DNA of 64,000 nt, taken from JAJDOD01 sp050299835 (GTDB taxonomy: Bacteria > Pseudomonadota > Alphaproteobacteria > Rhodobacterales > Rhodobacteraceae). Location of the stretch: assembly GCA_050299835.1 (NCBI GenBank), contig JBNKWP010000002.1, positions 1 to 64,000 on the forward strand, read 5' to 3'. A program made the position numbers and the translations under genes. The notes under the pieces are model-generated. The model was given only the letters and a program-made list of their open reading frames with translations. It ran no database searches and was not told the DNA's origin. Below are positions 8,252 through 17,147 of this stretch, piece by piece (positions within the stretch are counted from its first letter, which is position 1; every line of letters starts with the position of its first letter).

Positions 8252-9121
8252 TCAGTTCAACACCACCGAATACCTGACGATCCGGTTGTTATCGCTGTCC
8301 GCGAAGAAGAACCGCGTGCCGTCGATGGCGACGCCCTCGGGATCGTCGAACTTGCCCGGCCCCATTCCCGGCAATCCGTCGCCCAGAACACCAAGCAACG
8401 TGCCGCCGCCGGGCCCCTCAGGATCGATCAGCAAGATCCGGTGCGCATCCTGATCGGCCACCACCAGATGCCCAAATTCGTTGACGTCCAGATAGCGTGG
8501 TCCGCGAAACCCGAATTTCGGATCATCCAGCACCTGTAGCCGCTCCAGATCCGCGCTGTAGCGGACCAGCCGACGCGCGGCGTTGTCGGCAACCCAGATC
8601 GAGCCGTCCGGTGCCTCCTCGACATCATGCGCGCCGGCGTGCAGGGGATCGGTCGCCGCCACGAACTTGTAGTCGCGGAAGCGCACCAATGCGCCAACGG
8701 CGCCAGCCGTCGCGTAGAGATCACCGTTCGAATGCAGAAGCGCACCTTCCGTGCCTGGAGCGCTCACTCCGACATCGGGAGGGTCCTTCAGGACCTCAAG
8801 CCCTTCGTAAATCGCAACGGCCCCTCGCCCCGTTACGGCAACGGCTACCGATCCGTCAGGTCCAAAGGAGACATCATGCACGTTCGGCAGGAAGCCCTCA
8901 CCCAGCATCTCGATGAGTTCCAGCGTGTCGGGATTGAAAACGGCAATCCTCGATCCGAACTTGTCCGCGACATAAAGCCTGCCATCCGGCCCAATCGCCA
9001 GATCATGCGGGTCCGCCAACACGGCTTCGCTGGCAAGATCGAAACTGGCAAACGGGCCGACCTCCTGCGTTTGGGCTGCCAGCGGCAATACTCCGACGAA
9101 CAAGGACATCAGTCGTAACAT
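8252..9121 (-). CDS. Secreted NHL/SMP-30-type beta-propeller protein
   Basis: 289 residues with an N-terminal hydrophobic signal (LMSLFVGVLPLAAQTQE). The mature part consists of repeats of the form PHDLAIGPDGRLYVADKFGSRI, HDVSFGPDGSVAVA, HDVEEAPDGSIWVADNAARRL and PEGVAIDGTRFFFADSDNNRI, typical of six-bladed NHL propellers. Such proteins bind ligands or act as lactonase-like hydrolases; no catalytic set is evident to me. It converges with acs and is divergent from the EEP-family gene at 9258. An internal Met five codons in (MSLFVG) is an alternative start. Confidence 0.82.
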   Translation of the reverse strand: MLRLMSLFVGVLPLAAQTQEVGPFASFDLASEAVLADPHDLAIGPDGRLYVADKFGSRIAVFNPDTLELIEMLGEGFLPNVHDVSFGPDGSVAVAVTGRGAVAIYEGLEVLKDPPDVGVSAPGTEGALLHSNGDLYATAGAVGALVRFRDYKFVAATDPLHAGAHDVEEAPDGSIWVADNAARRLVRYSADLERLQVLDDPKFGFRGPRYLDVNEFGHLVVADQDAHRILLIDPEGPGGGTLLGVLGDGLPGMGPGKFDDPEGVAIDGTRFFFADSDNNRIVRYSVVLN

Positions 9122-9257
9122 TCGATAAATCTAGCGCGTTTTCAGCTCTGCGGCTTCACATTTCTTCCGAACCGACCTTTGGGAAAACTTGCAAGCCTGT
9201 CATGAGGCCGCAACATTCAGGAGCGAGGCTTACCCTCTTTCGCAAAGGATTTTCCAG

Positions 9258-10307
9258 ATGACCCAATTTCATATCGCATCCTACAATCTTTATCAGTTCG
9301 CCGAGCCCGGAACGTTCTGGTACGAGGCGGAGGAAACCAACAACTACGAGCCCGACCAATGGGACGCCAAGCTTGACTTCATTCGGGCGCGCATCGCCGA
9401 GATGAATGCCGACATCATCGGGTTTCAGGAAGTCTTCTCGACCGAGGCCTTCACAACTCTCCTGCAATCAGAAGGCTACGACGTCCGCATTCTGAGCGAC
9501 ACGCCCTTTGAGACCGGCCCCAACGGTGAAACTGTCTGGCTTGGCCCCAACCTCGCGCTGGCGTCCCGCCTGCCCATCCGATCGGCCCGGATTCTAAGTG
9601 CGACTCCCGGGATCGAGCCCGATGGTCTGCTTGCGGATAATTTCGATTACCGGCGCGGCGTAATCGAAGCTGAATTCGAGGTGCCCGGCCTTGCCGACCC
9701 GCTTCTGGTCTACGTTTGCCATTTCAAATCCCAGGGTGCTTTCGTCGACAGTGATGCAGTAGCCCTTTTGCCGGACTGGCCGAAGCGGTTCCGCAAGCAC
9801 CTGCGCGACCGGGCATTGCTCGACGCCAACCAGACCATTCGTCGCGCGGGTGAGGCGATGATGCTTTACGACCACATCATGAACCGGATCGAGGCGAACC
9901 CAAGCCAGGCCATCACGGTCATTGGCGATCTGAACGACGCCCCCGACAGCTTCACCCTGCGCATCCTGACCCAGAACGAACGCATCTCCAACATTGCAGG
10001 AAGGAGCTACAACCATCTGGAACCGTTTGAAAAAGCGCCCCGGTACACCTGGCAGCTCTATTCGGCATCCGGCCTCGCCCCTGTGCAGACCGCCGCGGTC
10101 ACGCCGACCCATGTGTCGTGGAACCACAGTTCTGTGCTGGATTACGTCCTCGTCTCCAACACGCTGAACCCGCGAAATCCAGGCGCACTGGGCCGCGTGA
10201 CCGAGTATGAGGTCTTCAACCAGCATCACATCGATCAGCGCGACCGGCTCATCACCTCGGATCACGCTCCTATTCGGGCCAGCATCGAAATCGGCCCCGG
10301 AAGCTGA
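9258..10307 (+). CDS. Endonuclease/exonuclease/phosphatase (EEP) family protein
   Basis: 349 residues from ATG 9258, chosen because AAAGGA sits about 10 bases upstream and the family signature begins at once (FHIASYNLYQF). The EEP catalytic blocks are visible: ADIIGFQEVF (metal-binding Glu), YVCHFKS, TVIGDLNDAPDS (catalytic Asp/Asn) and the C-terminal ITSDHAPIRA (general base His). There is no signal peptide, so a cytoplasmic phosphodiesterase is expected. The substrate could be DNA, inositol phosphates or lipids; the sequence does not decide. It stands alone between the NHL gene and ctaD. Confidence 0.85.
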   Translation: MTQFHIASYNLYQFAEPGTFWYEAEETNNYEPDQWDAKLDFIRARIAEMNADIIGFQEVFSTEAFTTLLQSEGYDVRILSDTPFETGPNGETVWLGPNLALASRLPIRSARILSATPGIEPDGLLADNFDYRRGVIEAEFEVPGLADPLLVYVCHFKSQGAFVDSDAVALLPDWPKRFRKHLRDRALLDANQTIRRAGEAMMLYDHIMNRIEANPSQAITVIGDLNDAPDSFTLRILTQNERISNIAGRSYNHLEPFEKAPRYTWQLYSASGLAPVQTAAVTPTHVSWNHSSVLDYVLVSNTLNPRNPGALGRVTEYEVFNQHHIDQRDRLITSDHAPIRASIEIGPGS

Positions 10308-10362
10308 GCATTGCACTGAAGTCAAAGGAAAACCGGACTTCAGATGCTGTAATGCCTGAGAC

Positions 10363-10417
10363 AATTTGCCGACCGGTGCGTTCATTTCGACCATTGCGAC
10401 CAACCGGTCGGCCAATT
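10363..10417. promoter_or_regulatory. Long inverted repeat upstream of ctaD
   Basis: Arms 10363-10377 and 10403-10417 match at 14 of 15 positions (core GCCGACCGGT / ACCGGTCGGC) around a 25-base spacer, ending 71 bp before the ctaD start. It could be a dyad operator or an mRNA hairpin in the 5' leader. Confidence 0.5.
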
Positions 10418-10488
10418 AGAACGGCTCCAAACGCGGGGCGCGGAGACTCCCCGTCGATAGGTCAAAGGGAACCGAGGAGGCATCCTTC

Positions 10489-12153
10489 ATGGCAGACGCC
10501 ACGATTCAGGGACATGACGAGCACCGGCGCAGCTTCTTCACGCGCTGGTTCATGTCCACCAATCACAAAGACATCGGTATTCTGTACCTCTTTACGGCGG
10601 CAACGGTCGGCTTCATTGCGGTCGCCTTCACCGTTTACATGCGGATGGAACTGAAAGATCCCGGCGTTCAGTACATGTGCCAGGAAGGTGCGCGCCTGAT
10701 CGCGGGCGAAACCTGCGCGCCCAATGGCCACATCTGGAACGTGATCGTCACGGCACACGGCATCCTTATGATGTTCTTTGTGGTGATCCCTGCCCTTTTC
10801 GGTGGTTTCGGCAACTATTTCATGCCCCTGCACATCGGCGCGCCGGACATGGCCTTCCCGCGGATGAACAACCTGTCCTATTGGCTCTACGTGGCTGGCT
10901 CCTCGCTGGCCGTCGCCAGCGTTCTTTCGCCAGGCGGCAACGGGCAGCTCGGGTCGGGGGTCGGCTGGGTACTGTACCCGCCGCTATCGACCTCCGAGGG
11001 TGGCTTCTCGATGGACCTCGCCATCTTTGCGGTTCACCTCTCGGGCGCCTCATCGATCCTGGGCGCGATCAACATGATCACGACCTTCCTGAACATGCGC
11101 GCACCTGGCATGACGCTCTTCAAGGTGCCGCTTTTCGCCTGGTCGATCTTCGTCACGGCCTGGCTGATCCTCCTGTCCCTGCCGGTTCTGGCGGGCGCAA
11201 TCACCATGCTTCTAACCGACCGGAATTTCGGAACGACGTTCTTCCAGCCCGGCGGCGGCGGCGACCCGATCCTTTACCAGCACATCCTTTGGTTCTTCGG
11301 ACATCCTGAGGTCTACATTATCGTTCTTCCCGCATTCGGCATCATCAGCCACGTCATCGCGACCTTCGCCAAGAAGCCGGTGTTTGGTTACCTGCCGATG
11401 GTCTGGGCGATGATCGCCATCGGCGCGCTCGGCTTCGTCGTCTGGGCGCACCACATGTACACGGTGGGCATGAGCCTGACCCAGCAGACCTATTTCATGC
11501 TGGCGACCATGGTTATCGCGGTACCGACCGGAGTGAAGATCTTCTCGTGGATCGCCACGATGTGGGGCGGCTCGATCGAGTTCAAAACCCCGATGCTTTG
11601 GGCCTTCGGCTTCCTGTTCCTCTTCACCGTGGGCGGCGTGACCGGCATCGTCCTGTCGCAGGCAGGCGTCGACCGGGCCTATCACGACACCTATTACGTC
11701 GTGGCCCACTTCCACTACGTGATGAGCCTTGGTGCCGTCTTCGGCATCTTCGCAGGCATGTATTACTGGCTGGGCAAGATGTCAGGGCGGCAATATCCGG
11801 AATGGGCCGGCAAGGTTCATTTCTGGGCCATGTTCGTCGGCTCCAACATCACCTTCTTCCCGCAGCACTTCCTTGGCCGCCAGGGCATGCCGCGCCGCTA
11901 TATCGACTATCCCGAGGCCTTCTCGGTCTGGAACGAAGTGTCGTCCTGGGGTGCGTTCATAGCTTTCGCCTCCTTCCTGTGGTTCATCGGTGTCGTGTTC
12001 TACACGCTGACCCGCGGCGAGCGGATCACCGAGAAGAACTACTGGAACGAACACGCCGACACACTGGAGTGGACCTTGCCCACACCTCCGCCGGAGCACA
12101 CATTCGAGACCCTGCCGAAGCAGGAAGAATGGGACAGACACCCGGCCCACTGA
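10489..12153 (+). CDS. ctaD: Cytochrome c oxidase subunit I (aa3 type)
   Basis: 554 residues with about 12 transmembrane segments, the normal size of CtaD. Visible ligands are the low-spin heme His in VTAHGILMMFF, the CuB His and cross-linked Tyr in WFFGHPEVYIIVLP, the two CuB His of WAHHMYTVG, and the heme His pair in VVAHFHYVMS. It catalyses O2 reduction with proton pumping in the inner membrane. GAGGAGG precedes the start. No ctaC, ctaE or heme assembly genes are adjacent, so subunit I is encoded apart from the rest of the oxidase, as is often found in Rhodobacteraceae. Confidence 0.97.
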   Translation: MADATIQGHDEHRRSFFTRWFMSTNHKDIGILYLFTAATVGFIAVAFTVYMRMELKDPGVQYMCQEGARLIAGETCAPNGHIWNVIVTAHGILMMFFVVIPALFGGFGNYFMPLHIGAPDMAFPRMNNLSYWLYVAGSSLAVASVLSPGGNGQLGSGVGWVLYPPLSTSEGGFSMDLAIFAVHLSGASSILGAINMITTFLNMRAPGMTLFKVPLFAWSIFVTAWLILLSLPVLAGAITMLLTDRNFGTTFFQPGGGGDPILYQHILWFFGHPEVYIIVLPAFGIISHVIATFAKKPVFGYLPMVWAMIAIGALGFVVWAHHMYTVGMSLTQQTYFMLATMVIAVPTGVKIFSWIATMWGGSIEFKTPMLWAFGFLFLFTVGGVTGIVLSQAGVDRAYHDTYYVVAHFHYVMSLGAVFGIFAGMYYWLGKMSGRQYPEWAGKVHFWAMFVGSNITFFPQHFLGRQGMPRRYIDYPEAFSVWNEVSSWGAFIAFASFLWFIGVVFYTLTRGERITEKNYWNEHADTLEWTLPTPPPEHTFETLPKQEEWDRHPAH

Positions 12154-12161
12154 CGAAATCG

Positions 12162-12190
12162 AAAAAGCCCCGGAAATTCTGGGGCTTTTT
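12162..12190. terminator. Bidirectional intrinsic terminator after ctaD
   Basis: AAAAAGCCCC / GGGGCTTTTT, perfect 10-base arms with a nine-base loop, directly after the ctaD stop; the A and T tracts make it functional in either direction. Confidence 0.92.
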
Positions 12191-12377
12191 CTTTGTTGGG
12201 TAAGTACTTGTAAACGATTGAGCGCCACCAATCGATGGCGAGTTTCAAGGTGACGGGTGCGTGACTGCCACATCGCACAAATCATTGCGTTGGACGCAAC
12301 ATTCGGTATGTTAGCGGCAAACGTGCACCGGGATGTTGCACGCCGACTTGAGGCATTTGATCAACATGGGGGCAATC

Positions 12378-12941
12378 ATGTTAAAATCGTCTGGAATTCC
12401 CACAGCGGCCATCGCCGTTTTTACACTGCTGAGCCCGACAGGTGCCGCGCTCGCAGGCTCATATGGCAATACAGCCGTCCGGGACGGCGCTGTCGCGAAC
12501 TCGACCACGGAACAGGCAACTGTTCTTTGCCCGAGACTTGAGCGCAGAGTTCCCGAAACGCTCGCCGCCCAGATGGATTGCAGTATCGGGCAAGCTCGAC
12601 CGGCAGTCGCGGGCGCGCGCGTCCGCAACAACCCCATCGCCAATTTCTTCGATCGGTTCCCACACCAACCGCGACCGAGTGTGGAAAAGGACGATGATGG
12701 GCCGACCGTCCGCCGTATTTCCGCGCCTGATGACGATAGCTCAACGCCGGATCTCCCGACCCCGACCACGCCAAGTGACAGCGGCAATTCCGGCCCCAAA
12801 ACGAAATGGGACCGGCTCAATGAGCTGGGAATCAGTCCTGAGAACTTCGAGGACCAGCCCGACAACGTGCGCAACGACATCGTGAGCTTCGCCAAGTCCA
12901 ACCCGTCGGACGCGGATTGGTCGGACTTTGAGCCGAATTGA
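12378..12941 (+). CDS. Secreted low-complexity hypothetical protein
   Basis: 187 residues from ATG 12378, chosen because it opens a clear Sec signal (IPTAAIAVFTLLSPTGAALA) and a GGGG ribosome site lies just upstream. The mature protein has Cys at NSTTEQATVLCPRL and AAQMDCSIG, then a Pro/Thr/Asp-rich linker around residues 125-145 (DLPTPTTPSDSG). The C-terminal part (WDRLNELGISPENFEDQPDNVRNDIVSFAKSN) looks folded. I do not recognise a family. It lies between ctaD and a DUF2244 gene, behind the ctaD terminator, so it should have its own promoter. Confidence 0.65.
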   Translation: MLKSSGIPTAAIAVFTLLSPTGAALAGSYGNTAVRDGAVANSTTEQATVLCPRLERRVPETLAAQMDCSIGQARPAVAGARVRNNPIANFFDRFPHQPRPSVEKDDDGPTVRRISAPDDDSSTPDLPTPTTPSDSGNSGPKTKWDRLNELGISPENFEDQPDNVRNDIVSFAKSNPSDADWSDFEPN

Positions 12942-13003
12942 CCCTCACGGGATGCGGCGGCACGCTGCTTGAAATGAACCAACGGTCTGGATAGGTGTTA
13001 GCC

Positions 13004-13483
13004 ATGCCATACCGGTGGTCTGAAACGCCTCAGCAAAGCACTCTGCAACTCTGGGCCCATCAATCGATGTCGCCGAGCGGGTTCGTCTGGTTCATCGGCT
13101 CCACCGCGATCATGGCCACTTTCCCACTATTGGCCGTGCTCGGAACTCCTGTGGCTTGGGTTCTAATGGTATGTTTCCTCGCAGCGGTCGCTGCGATCTG
13201 GCGCGCCATATCGGCCAATCAAAAGGCGCGGAACATCAACGAGGTGCTCTGGCTCAATGACATGCGATTGCACCTGCGCCACCAGACGGCGGACGGCAAC
13301 GCAAAGCTCTGGGAGGCCGAACCCTACTGGGTGAAAGTGACCCTTCGGGATGACGGACCGGTCGAGAACTACCTGACCCTCAGATCCGCGGGCCGCGAGG
13401 TTGAGCTGGGAGCGTTCCTGACACCGGAAGAGCGCCAAATTCTGTTCGAAGATCTTAGAAAACGATTGCCGCCGCACCATTGA
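13004..13483 (+). CDS. DUF2244 domain membrane protein
   Basis: 159 residues from ATG 13004; a GTG at 12995 in the same frame is possible. Two adjacent transmembrane helices (about residues 27-70: FVWFIGSTAIMATFPLLAV, VLMVCFLAAVAAI) are followed by a cytoplasmic domain with NEVLWLNDMRLHLRH and VENYLTLRSAGREVELGAFLTPEER, which match the DUF2244 pattern. Its role is unknown; in Rhodobacteraceae it is often found near ctaD, suggesting a link to respiration or membrane assembly. Confidence 0.85.
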   Translation: MPYRWSETPQQSTLQLWAHQSMSPSGFVWFIGSTAIMATFPLLAVLGTPVAWVLMVCFLAAVAAIWRAISANQKARNINEVLWLNDMRLHLRHQTADGNAKLWEAEPYWVKVTLRDDGPVENYLTLRSAGREVELGAFLTPEERQILFEDLRKRLPPHH

Positions 13484-13511
13484 AGGCCGGCCGTGACGTT
13501 CCCATGCCCCG

Positions 13512-13985
13512 TCAGCCGAGCTGCTTTTTGACCTTCGGTCCAACCGTGCCGAAATCCATTTGCCCGGTATACTTGGCTTTGAGCGCTCCCATCACCTTAC
13601 CCATATCCCGAATTGATGTCGCTCCGGTCTCGGAGATGGCGGCATCAACGGCGGCAGCCGTTTCGGCCTCGTTCAACTGGCGCGGAAGAAACGTTTCGAT
13701 CACCGCGATTTCAGCGCGCTCCTGGTCCGCCAGTTCCAGGCGGCCGCCTTCTTCATAGGCCTTCGCGCTCTCATGGCGTTGTTTGACCATCTTGCCGAGG
13801 ATCTGGAGAATCTCATCCCCGTTCACACCGGCGTCCGCATCATCGCCACCCTCGCCGCGCTTCGCAATGTCGCGATCCTTGATCGCGGCATTGATCAGCC
13901 GAAGCGTGGACAGCCGCAAGGTATCCTTCTCGCGCATGGCAGTTTTCAGCGCCTCGCCGATACTTTCCCTCAGTTCCATGTCCAT
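13512..13985 (-). CDS. GatB/YqeY domain-containing protein
   Basis: 157 residues with the YqeY pattern: ELRESIGEALKTAMREKDTLRLSTLRLINAAIKD at the N-terminus, MVKQRHESAKAYEEGGR in the middle, and the helical tail IRDMGKVMGALKAKYTGQMDFGTVGPKVKKQL. The domain is related to the tRNA-binding tail of the GatB amidotransferase subunit; a role in tRNA mischarging control is presumed but not firm. The ATG at 13985 is preferred for its GGGATGAG site; ATG 13979 is an alternative. It is divergent from carA, a conserved arrangement in this group. Confidence 0.92.
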   Translation of the reverse strand: MDMELRESIGEALKTAMREKDTLRLSTLRLINAAIKDRDIAKRGEGGDDADAGVNGDEILQILGKMVKQRHESAKAYEEGGRLELADQERAEIAVIETFLPRQLNEAETAAAVDAAISETGATSIRDMGKVMGALKAKYTGQMDFGTVGPKVKKQLG

Positions 13986-14067
13986 CTCATCCCAAATTCC
14001 CCGAGACTCGGGACCATAGCTGACGATCGTCCGTCCCGCAACCGAAGGTCACCCAGCTAAAGCATTG

Positions 14068-14127
14068 ATTTCATTTGAAATGCAAATTGCCCCCGTGGGT
14101 TGACGCCATGTTACACAAAGCTTAAAC
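14068..14127 (+). promoter_or_regulatory. Candidate carA promoter with upstream palindrome
   Basis: TTGACG at 14100-14105, 16 bases, then TTAAAC at 14122-14127 resemble a sigma-70 promoter reading toward carA. Just upstream, 14068-14081 is a perfect ATTTCA-TT-TGAAAT palindrome. Both lie between yqeY and carA; function is inferred. Confidence 0.4.
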
Positions 14128-14161
14128 GCTAGTCCGTTTACCGAAATTGCAGGAGGCAGCC

Positions 14162-15328
14162 ATGTCCGGGACGCCGTCTAAACCCACAGCCTGTCTCGCG
14201 CTTGCCGACGGCACATTGTTTTACGGCTACGGCTTCGGGGCCACGGGCCGGAAAGTGGCTGAACTTTGCTTTAACACCGCCATGACCGGCTATCAGGAAA
14301 TTATGACGGACCCGTCCTATGCCGGTCAGGTCGTCACCTTCACATTCCCGCATATCGGCAACACCGGCGTTAACCCTCAGGACGATGAGACGGCAGACCC
14401 TGTTGCGGAGGGCCTTGTCGTCAAATGGGATCCGACCGAGCCATCCAACTGGCGTGCGACAGAAATGCTTTCCACCTGGCTCGCCCGGCGCGGACGGGTC
14501 GGTATCGGAGGGATCGACACGCGCCGCCTGACCCGAGCAATCCGGCAGCAGGGTGCGCCACATGTGGCGCTTGAGTTCAACGAGGACGGAGTGTTCGACA
14601 TCGAGGCACTCGTCGCTGCTGCCCGCGCCTTTTCGGGTCTGGTTGGCCTCGATCTGGCCCGCGAGGTTACATGCACGCAATCCTATCGCTGGGACGAGAT
14701 GCGGTGGGCCTGGCCGGACGGATATCCTCGGCAGGAACATCCGACGCACAAGGTGGTCGCCATTGACTATGGCGCGAAACGCAACATCCTGCGGTGTCTC
14801 GCCAGCATCGGATGCGACGTGACGGTCCTGCCGGCCACCGCAACGGCGGAAGATGTGCTCGCCCTGAATCCCGATGGCTTGTTCCTGTCGAACGGACCGG
14901 GAGATCCGGCAGCGACAGGTGAATACGCGGTGCCGATGATCCGGGACGTAATGTCCCGGTCGGACATGCCGATCTTCGGAATATGCCTCGGCCATCAGAT
15001 GCTGGCCCTCGCCCTCGGTGCGACGACGGTGAAGATGAACCACGGGCATCACGGGGCCAACCATCCGGTGAAGGATCTCGAAACCGGCAAGGTCGAGATC
15101 ACCTCGATGAACCACGGGTTCACAGTGGACAGCCAGACCCTGCCCAAGGGCGTGATCGAGACTCACGTTTCACTGTTCGACGGCTCGAACTGCGGCATCC
15201 GCATGACGGGAAGACCGGTCTTTTCCGTGCAATACCACCCAGAAGCCAGCCCTGGCCCGACCGACAGCATGTATCTGTTCGATCGCTTTGCCTCGGCCAT
15301 GGCGGATCGGGCAAAGACGCCGGCCTGA
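14162..15328 (+). CDS. carA: Carbamoyl-phosphate synthase small (glutaminase) subunit
   Basis: 388 residues from ATG 14162, which follows AGGAGG by five bases; an upstream TTG in frame is not needed. The N-terminal CPSase domain (LADGTLFYGYGFGATG, NTAMTGYQEIMTDPSYAGQ) is followed by a class I glutamine amidotransferase domain with nucleophile Cys about residue 275 (FGICLGHQMLAL) and His-Glu in SVQYHPEASPGP. It releases ammonia from glutamine for carbamoyl phosphate, the precursor of arginine and pyrimidines. carB is not in the window. Confidence 0.97.
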   Translation: MSGTPSKPTACLALADGTLFYGYGFGATGRKVAELCFNTAMTGYQEIMTDPSYAGQVVTFTFPHIGNTGVNPQDDETADPVAEGLVVKWDPTEPSNWRATEMLSTWLARRGRVGIGGIDTRRLTRAIRQQGAPHVALEFNEDGVFDIEALVAAARAFSGLVGLDLAREVTCTQSYRWDEMRWAWPDGYPRQEHPTHKVVAIDYGAKRNILRCLASIGCDVTVLPATATAEDVLALNPDGLFLSNGPGDPAATGEYAVPMIRDVMSRSDMPIFGICLGHQMLALALGATTVKMNHGHHGANHPVKDLETGKVEITSMNHGFTVDSQTLPKGVIETHVSLFDGSNCGIRMTGRPVFSVQYHPEASPGPTDSMYLFDRFASAMADRAKTPA

Positions 15329-15392
15329 TGCCGGGACGATTGAGGCCCGGTAATTCTCAACGGATTTAATGTCCGCTTAACTATGACCTGCG

Positions 15393-17147
15393 ATGCATCG
15401 GTCGTTCGTTGCGTACAGGTCCAATGCCATGCAGTCATCTTCGCGGTCGTCGCCTCTTGTGCTGCAACGGACGCAGCGCTGCGACCTGGCCGTTTCCGCC
15501 CCTTCGGTTCCCGATGCCCGCGGCCTGGACAGGATCGGTCTAGAGACTGCGCTTCGGAACCATATCCTTCCGCTGGTGCCCTCGGGCTCCGTCACGCCCG
15601 TTCTGGCAGACAGCGCGGCAACATTCCGGCGGTTGGAACCGCACCTTTGCGCAAGACTTGGCCGGGTATCCTGCCGCCTGGTGCCTGGCTCCACGATCGA
15701 AGACGCGATCCTCAACATGCGCCAAGCCTATCTCGCGCGTCGGGCGGAACTTCGGACCCCGGCCATCGAAAGCTGCCGTAGCTGGTCCTCGGGACGGCTC
15801 GGCGTTCGCATGATCGCCCTGCTGGGCCTTCTCTGCCTGGGCCTGGGTCTCGTGCCACACCTAATTCTGTGGGTGTTGATGATTTTCACGGCGGTCACAT
15901 TGCTTGCCGTCACAGGTCTGCGATCTGCTGCCGCCCTGTCGCAGCTTTTCCACATCAGGCGATTCCGCAGGGTTTGGAGCAGTACACGCAGAGACGATCA
16001 AATACGCTCTTCCCTGCCCCGGCTCTCCATCCTTGTCCCACTGTTCCGGGAACGCGATATCGCGTCACGCCTCGTCCAACGCCTCTCCGCGCTCGACTAT
16101 CCGCGACACAAGCTGGAGATCGCGTTGATCCTGGAATGGGACGACTCCATGACGGAGGCGGCGCTGCGCGATGCCGATCTACCCGACTGGATGCGAATTG
16201 TGAGAGTTCCCAATGGACACCTGCGCACCAAACCACGGGCCATGAACTATGCGCTGGATTTTCTCAGCGGCGACATTATCGGGATTTACGATGCCGAAGA
16301 CGCTCCCGCCCAGGACCAGTTGATAAAGGTGGCTTCGGCATTCGCAAACGCACCCGCCAATGTCGCCTGCGTGCAGGGCATTCTCGATTTCTACAATGCG
16401 CGGGCCAATGCGCTGACCCGTTGCTTCGCGATCGACTATGCGGTCTGGTTCCGTCTCGTGCTTCCCGGCCTGGCAAGGCTGGGGCTAGTCCTGCCTCTGG
16501 GCGGGACCACGGTGTTTTTTCGCCGTCACGCGTTGGAAACGCTCGGTCGCTGGGATGCCCACAACGTGACAGAGGATGCAGATCTGGGCTTGCGCCTTGC
16601 GCGCCACGGGTATCGCTGCCTGTTCCTGCCGACCGTGACGGAGGAGGAGGCGACAGCGACCATTCCGGCCTGGCTTCGCCAGCGCAGCCGATGGATCAAG
16701 GGCTATGCCATGACATGGGCAGTCCATACGCGCGACCCGTTACGGCTTCTGGGCGAACTCGGCGCGCTCCGCTTCCTCGGAGTTCAGATCCTGCTGCTTG
16801 GAACGCTCTGCCAGTTCCTGCTTGCACCATTTCTCTGGTCCTTCTGGCTAATCGTCTTCGGGCTTGCCCACCCGATCCGGGACGTCGTGCCCTGGCAGGC
16901 CATCGTGGCGATGGGCATCCTGTTCTTCGCGACGGAGGCCGTTACCCTACTGACGGCGGCAGCGGCCGTTGCCCGACCCAGCCACCGTTGGCTGATCAAG
17001 TGGGTGCCGCTGATGCATCTCTACTTCCCGCTCGCGGCCATCGCCTCCTGGAAAGGATTCGCCGAGATGCTGTTCCGTCCCTATTACTGGGACAAGACCG
17101 CACATGGCCGCTTCGACATAACGCAACCGGTCTCGCCCACGCCCTAG
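15393..17147 (+). CDS. Membrane glycosyltransferase family 2 (cellulose-synthase-like)
   Basis: 584 residues; ATG 15429 is an alternative start. After an N-terminal soluble part of about 130 residues come two helices (MIALLGLLCLGLGLVP and ILWVLMIFTAVTLLAV), a GT-A catalytic domain, and three or four C-terminal helices. The GT2 signature residues are present: EWDD, the metal-binding DAED in IGIYDAEDAP, the base in HNVTEDADLG, and QRSRWIKG. Processive polysaccharide synthases share this layout, so an exopolysaccharide or beta-glucan product is likely, but no PilZ domain or partner genes are seen. Its stop overlaps the stop of the convergent GntR gene by 4 bp. Confidence 0.88.
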   Translation: MHRSFVAYRSNAMQSSSRSSPLVLQRTQRCDLAVSAPSVPDARGLDRIGLETALRNHILPLVPSGSVTPVLADSAATFRRLEPHLCARLGRVSCRLVPGSTIEDAILNMRQAYLARRAELRTPAIESCRSWSSGRLGVRMIALLGLLCLGLGLVPHLILWVLMIFTAVTLLAVTGLRSAAALSQLFHIRRFRRVWSSTRRDDQIRSSLPRLSILVPLFRERDIASRLVQRLSALDYPRHKLEIALILEWDDSMTEAALRDADLPDWMRIVRVPNGHLRTKPRAMNYALDFLSGDIIGIYDAEDAPAQDQLIKVASAFANAPANVACVQGILDFYNARANALTRCFAIDYAVWFRLVLPGLARLGLVLPLGGTTVFFRRHALETLGRWDAHNVTEDADLGLRLARHGYRCLFLPTVTEEEATATIPAWLRQRSRWIKGYAMTWAVHTRDPLRLLGELGALRFLGVQILLLGTLCQFLLAPFLWSFWLIVFGLAHPIRDVVPWQAIVAMGILFFATEAVTLLTAAAAVARPSHRWLIKWVPLMHLYFPLAAIASWKGFAEMLFRPYYWDKTAHGRFDITQPVSPTP

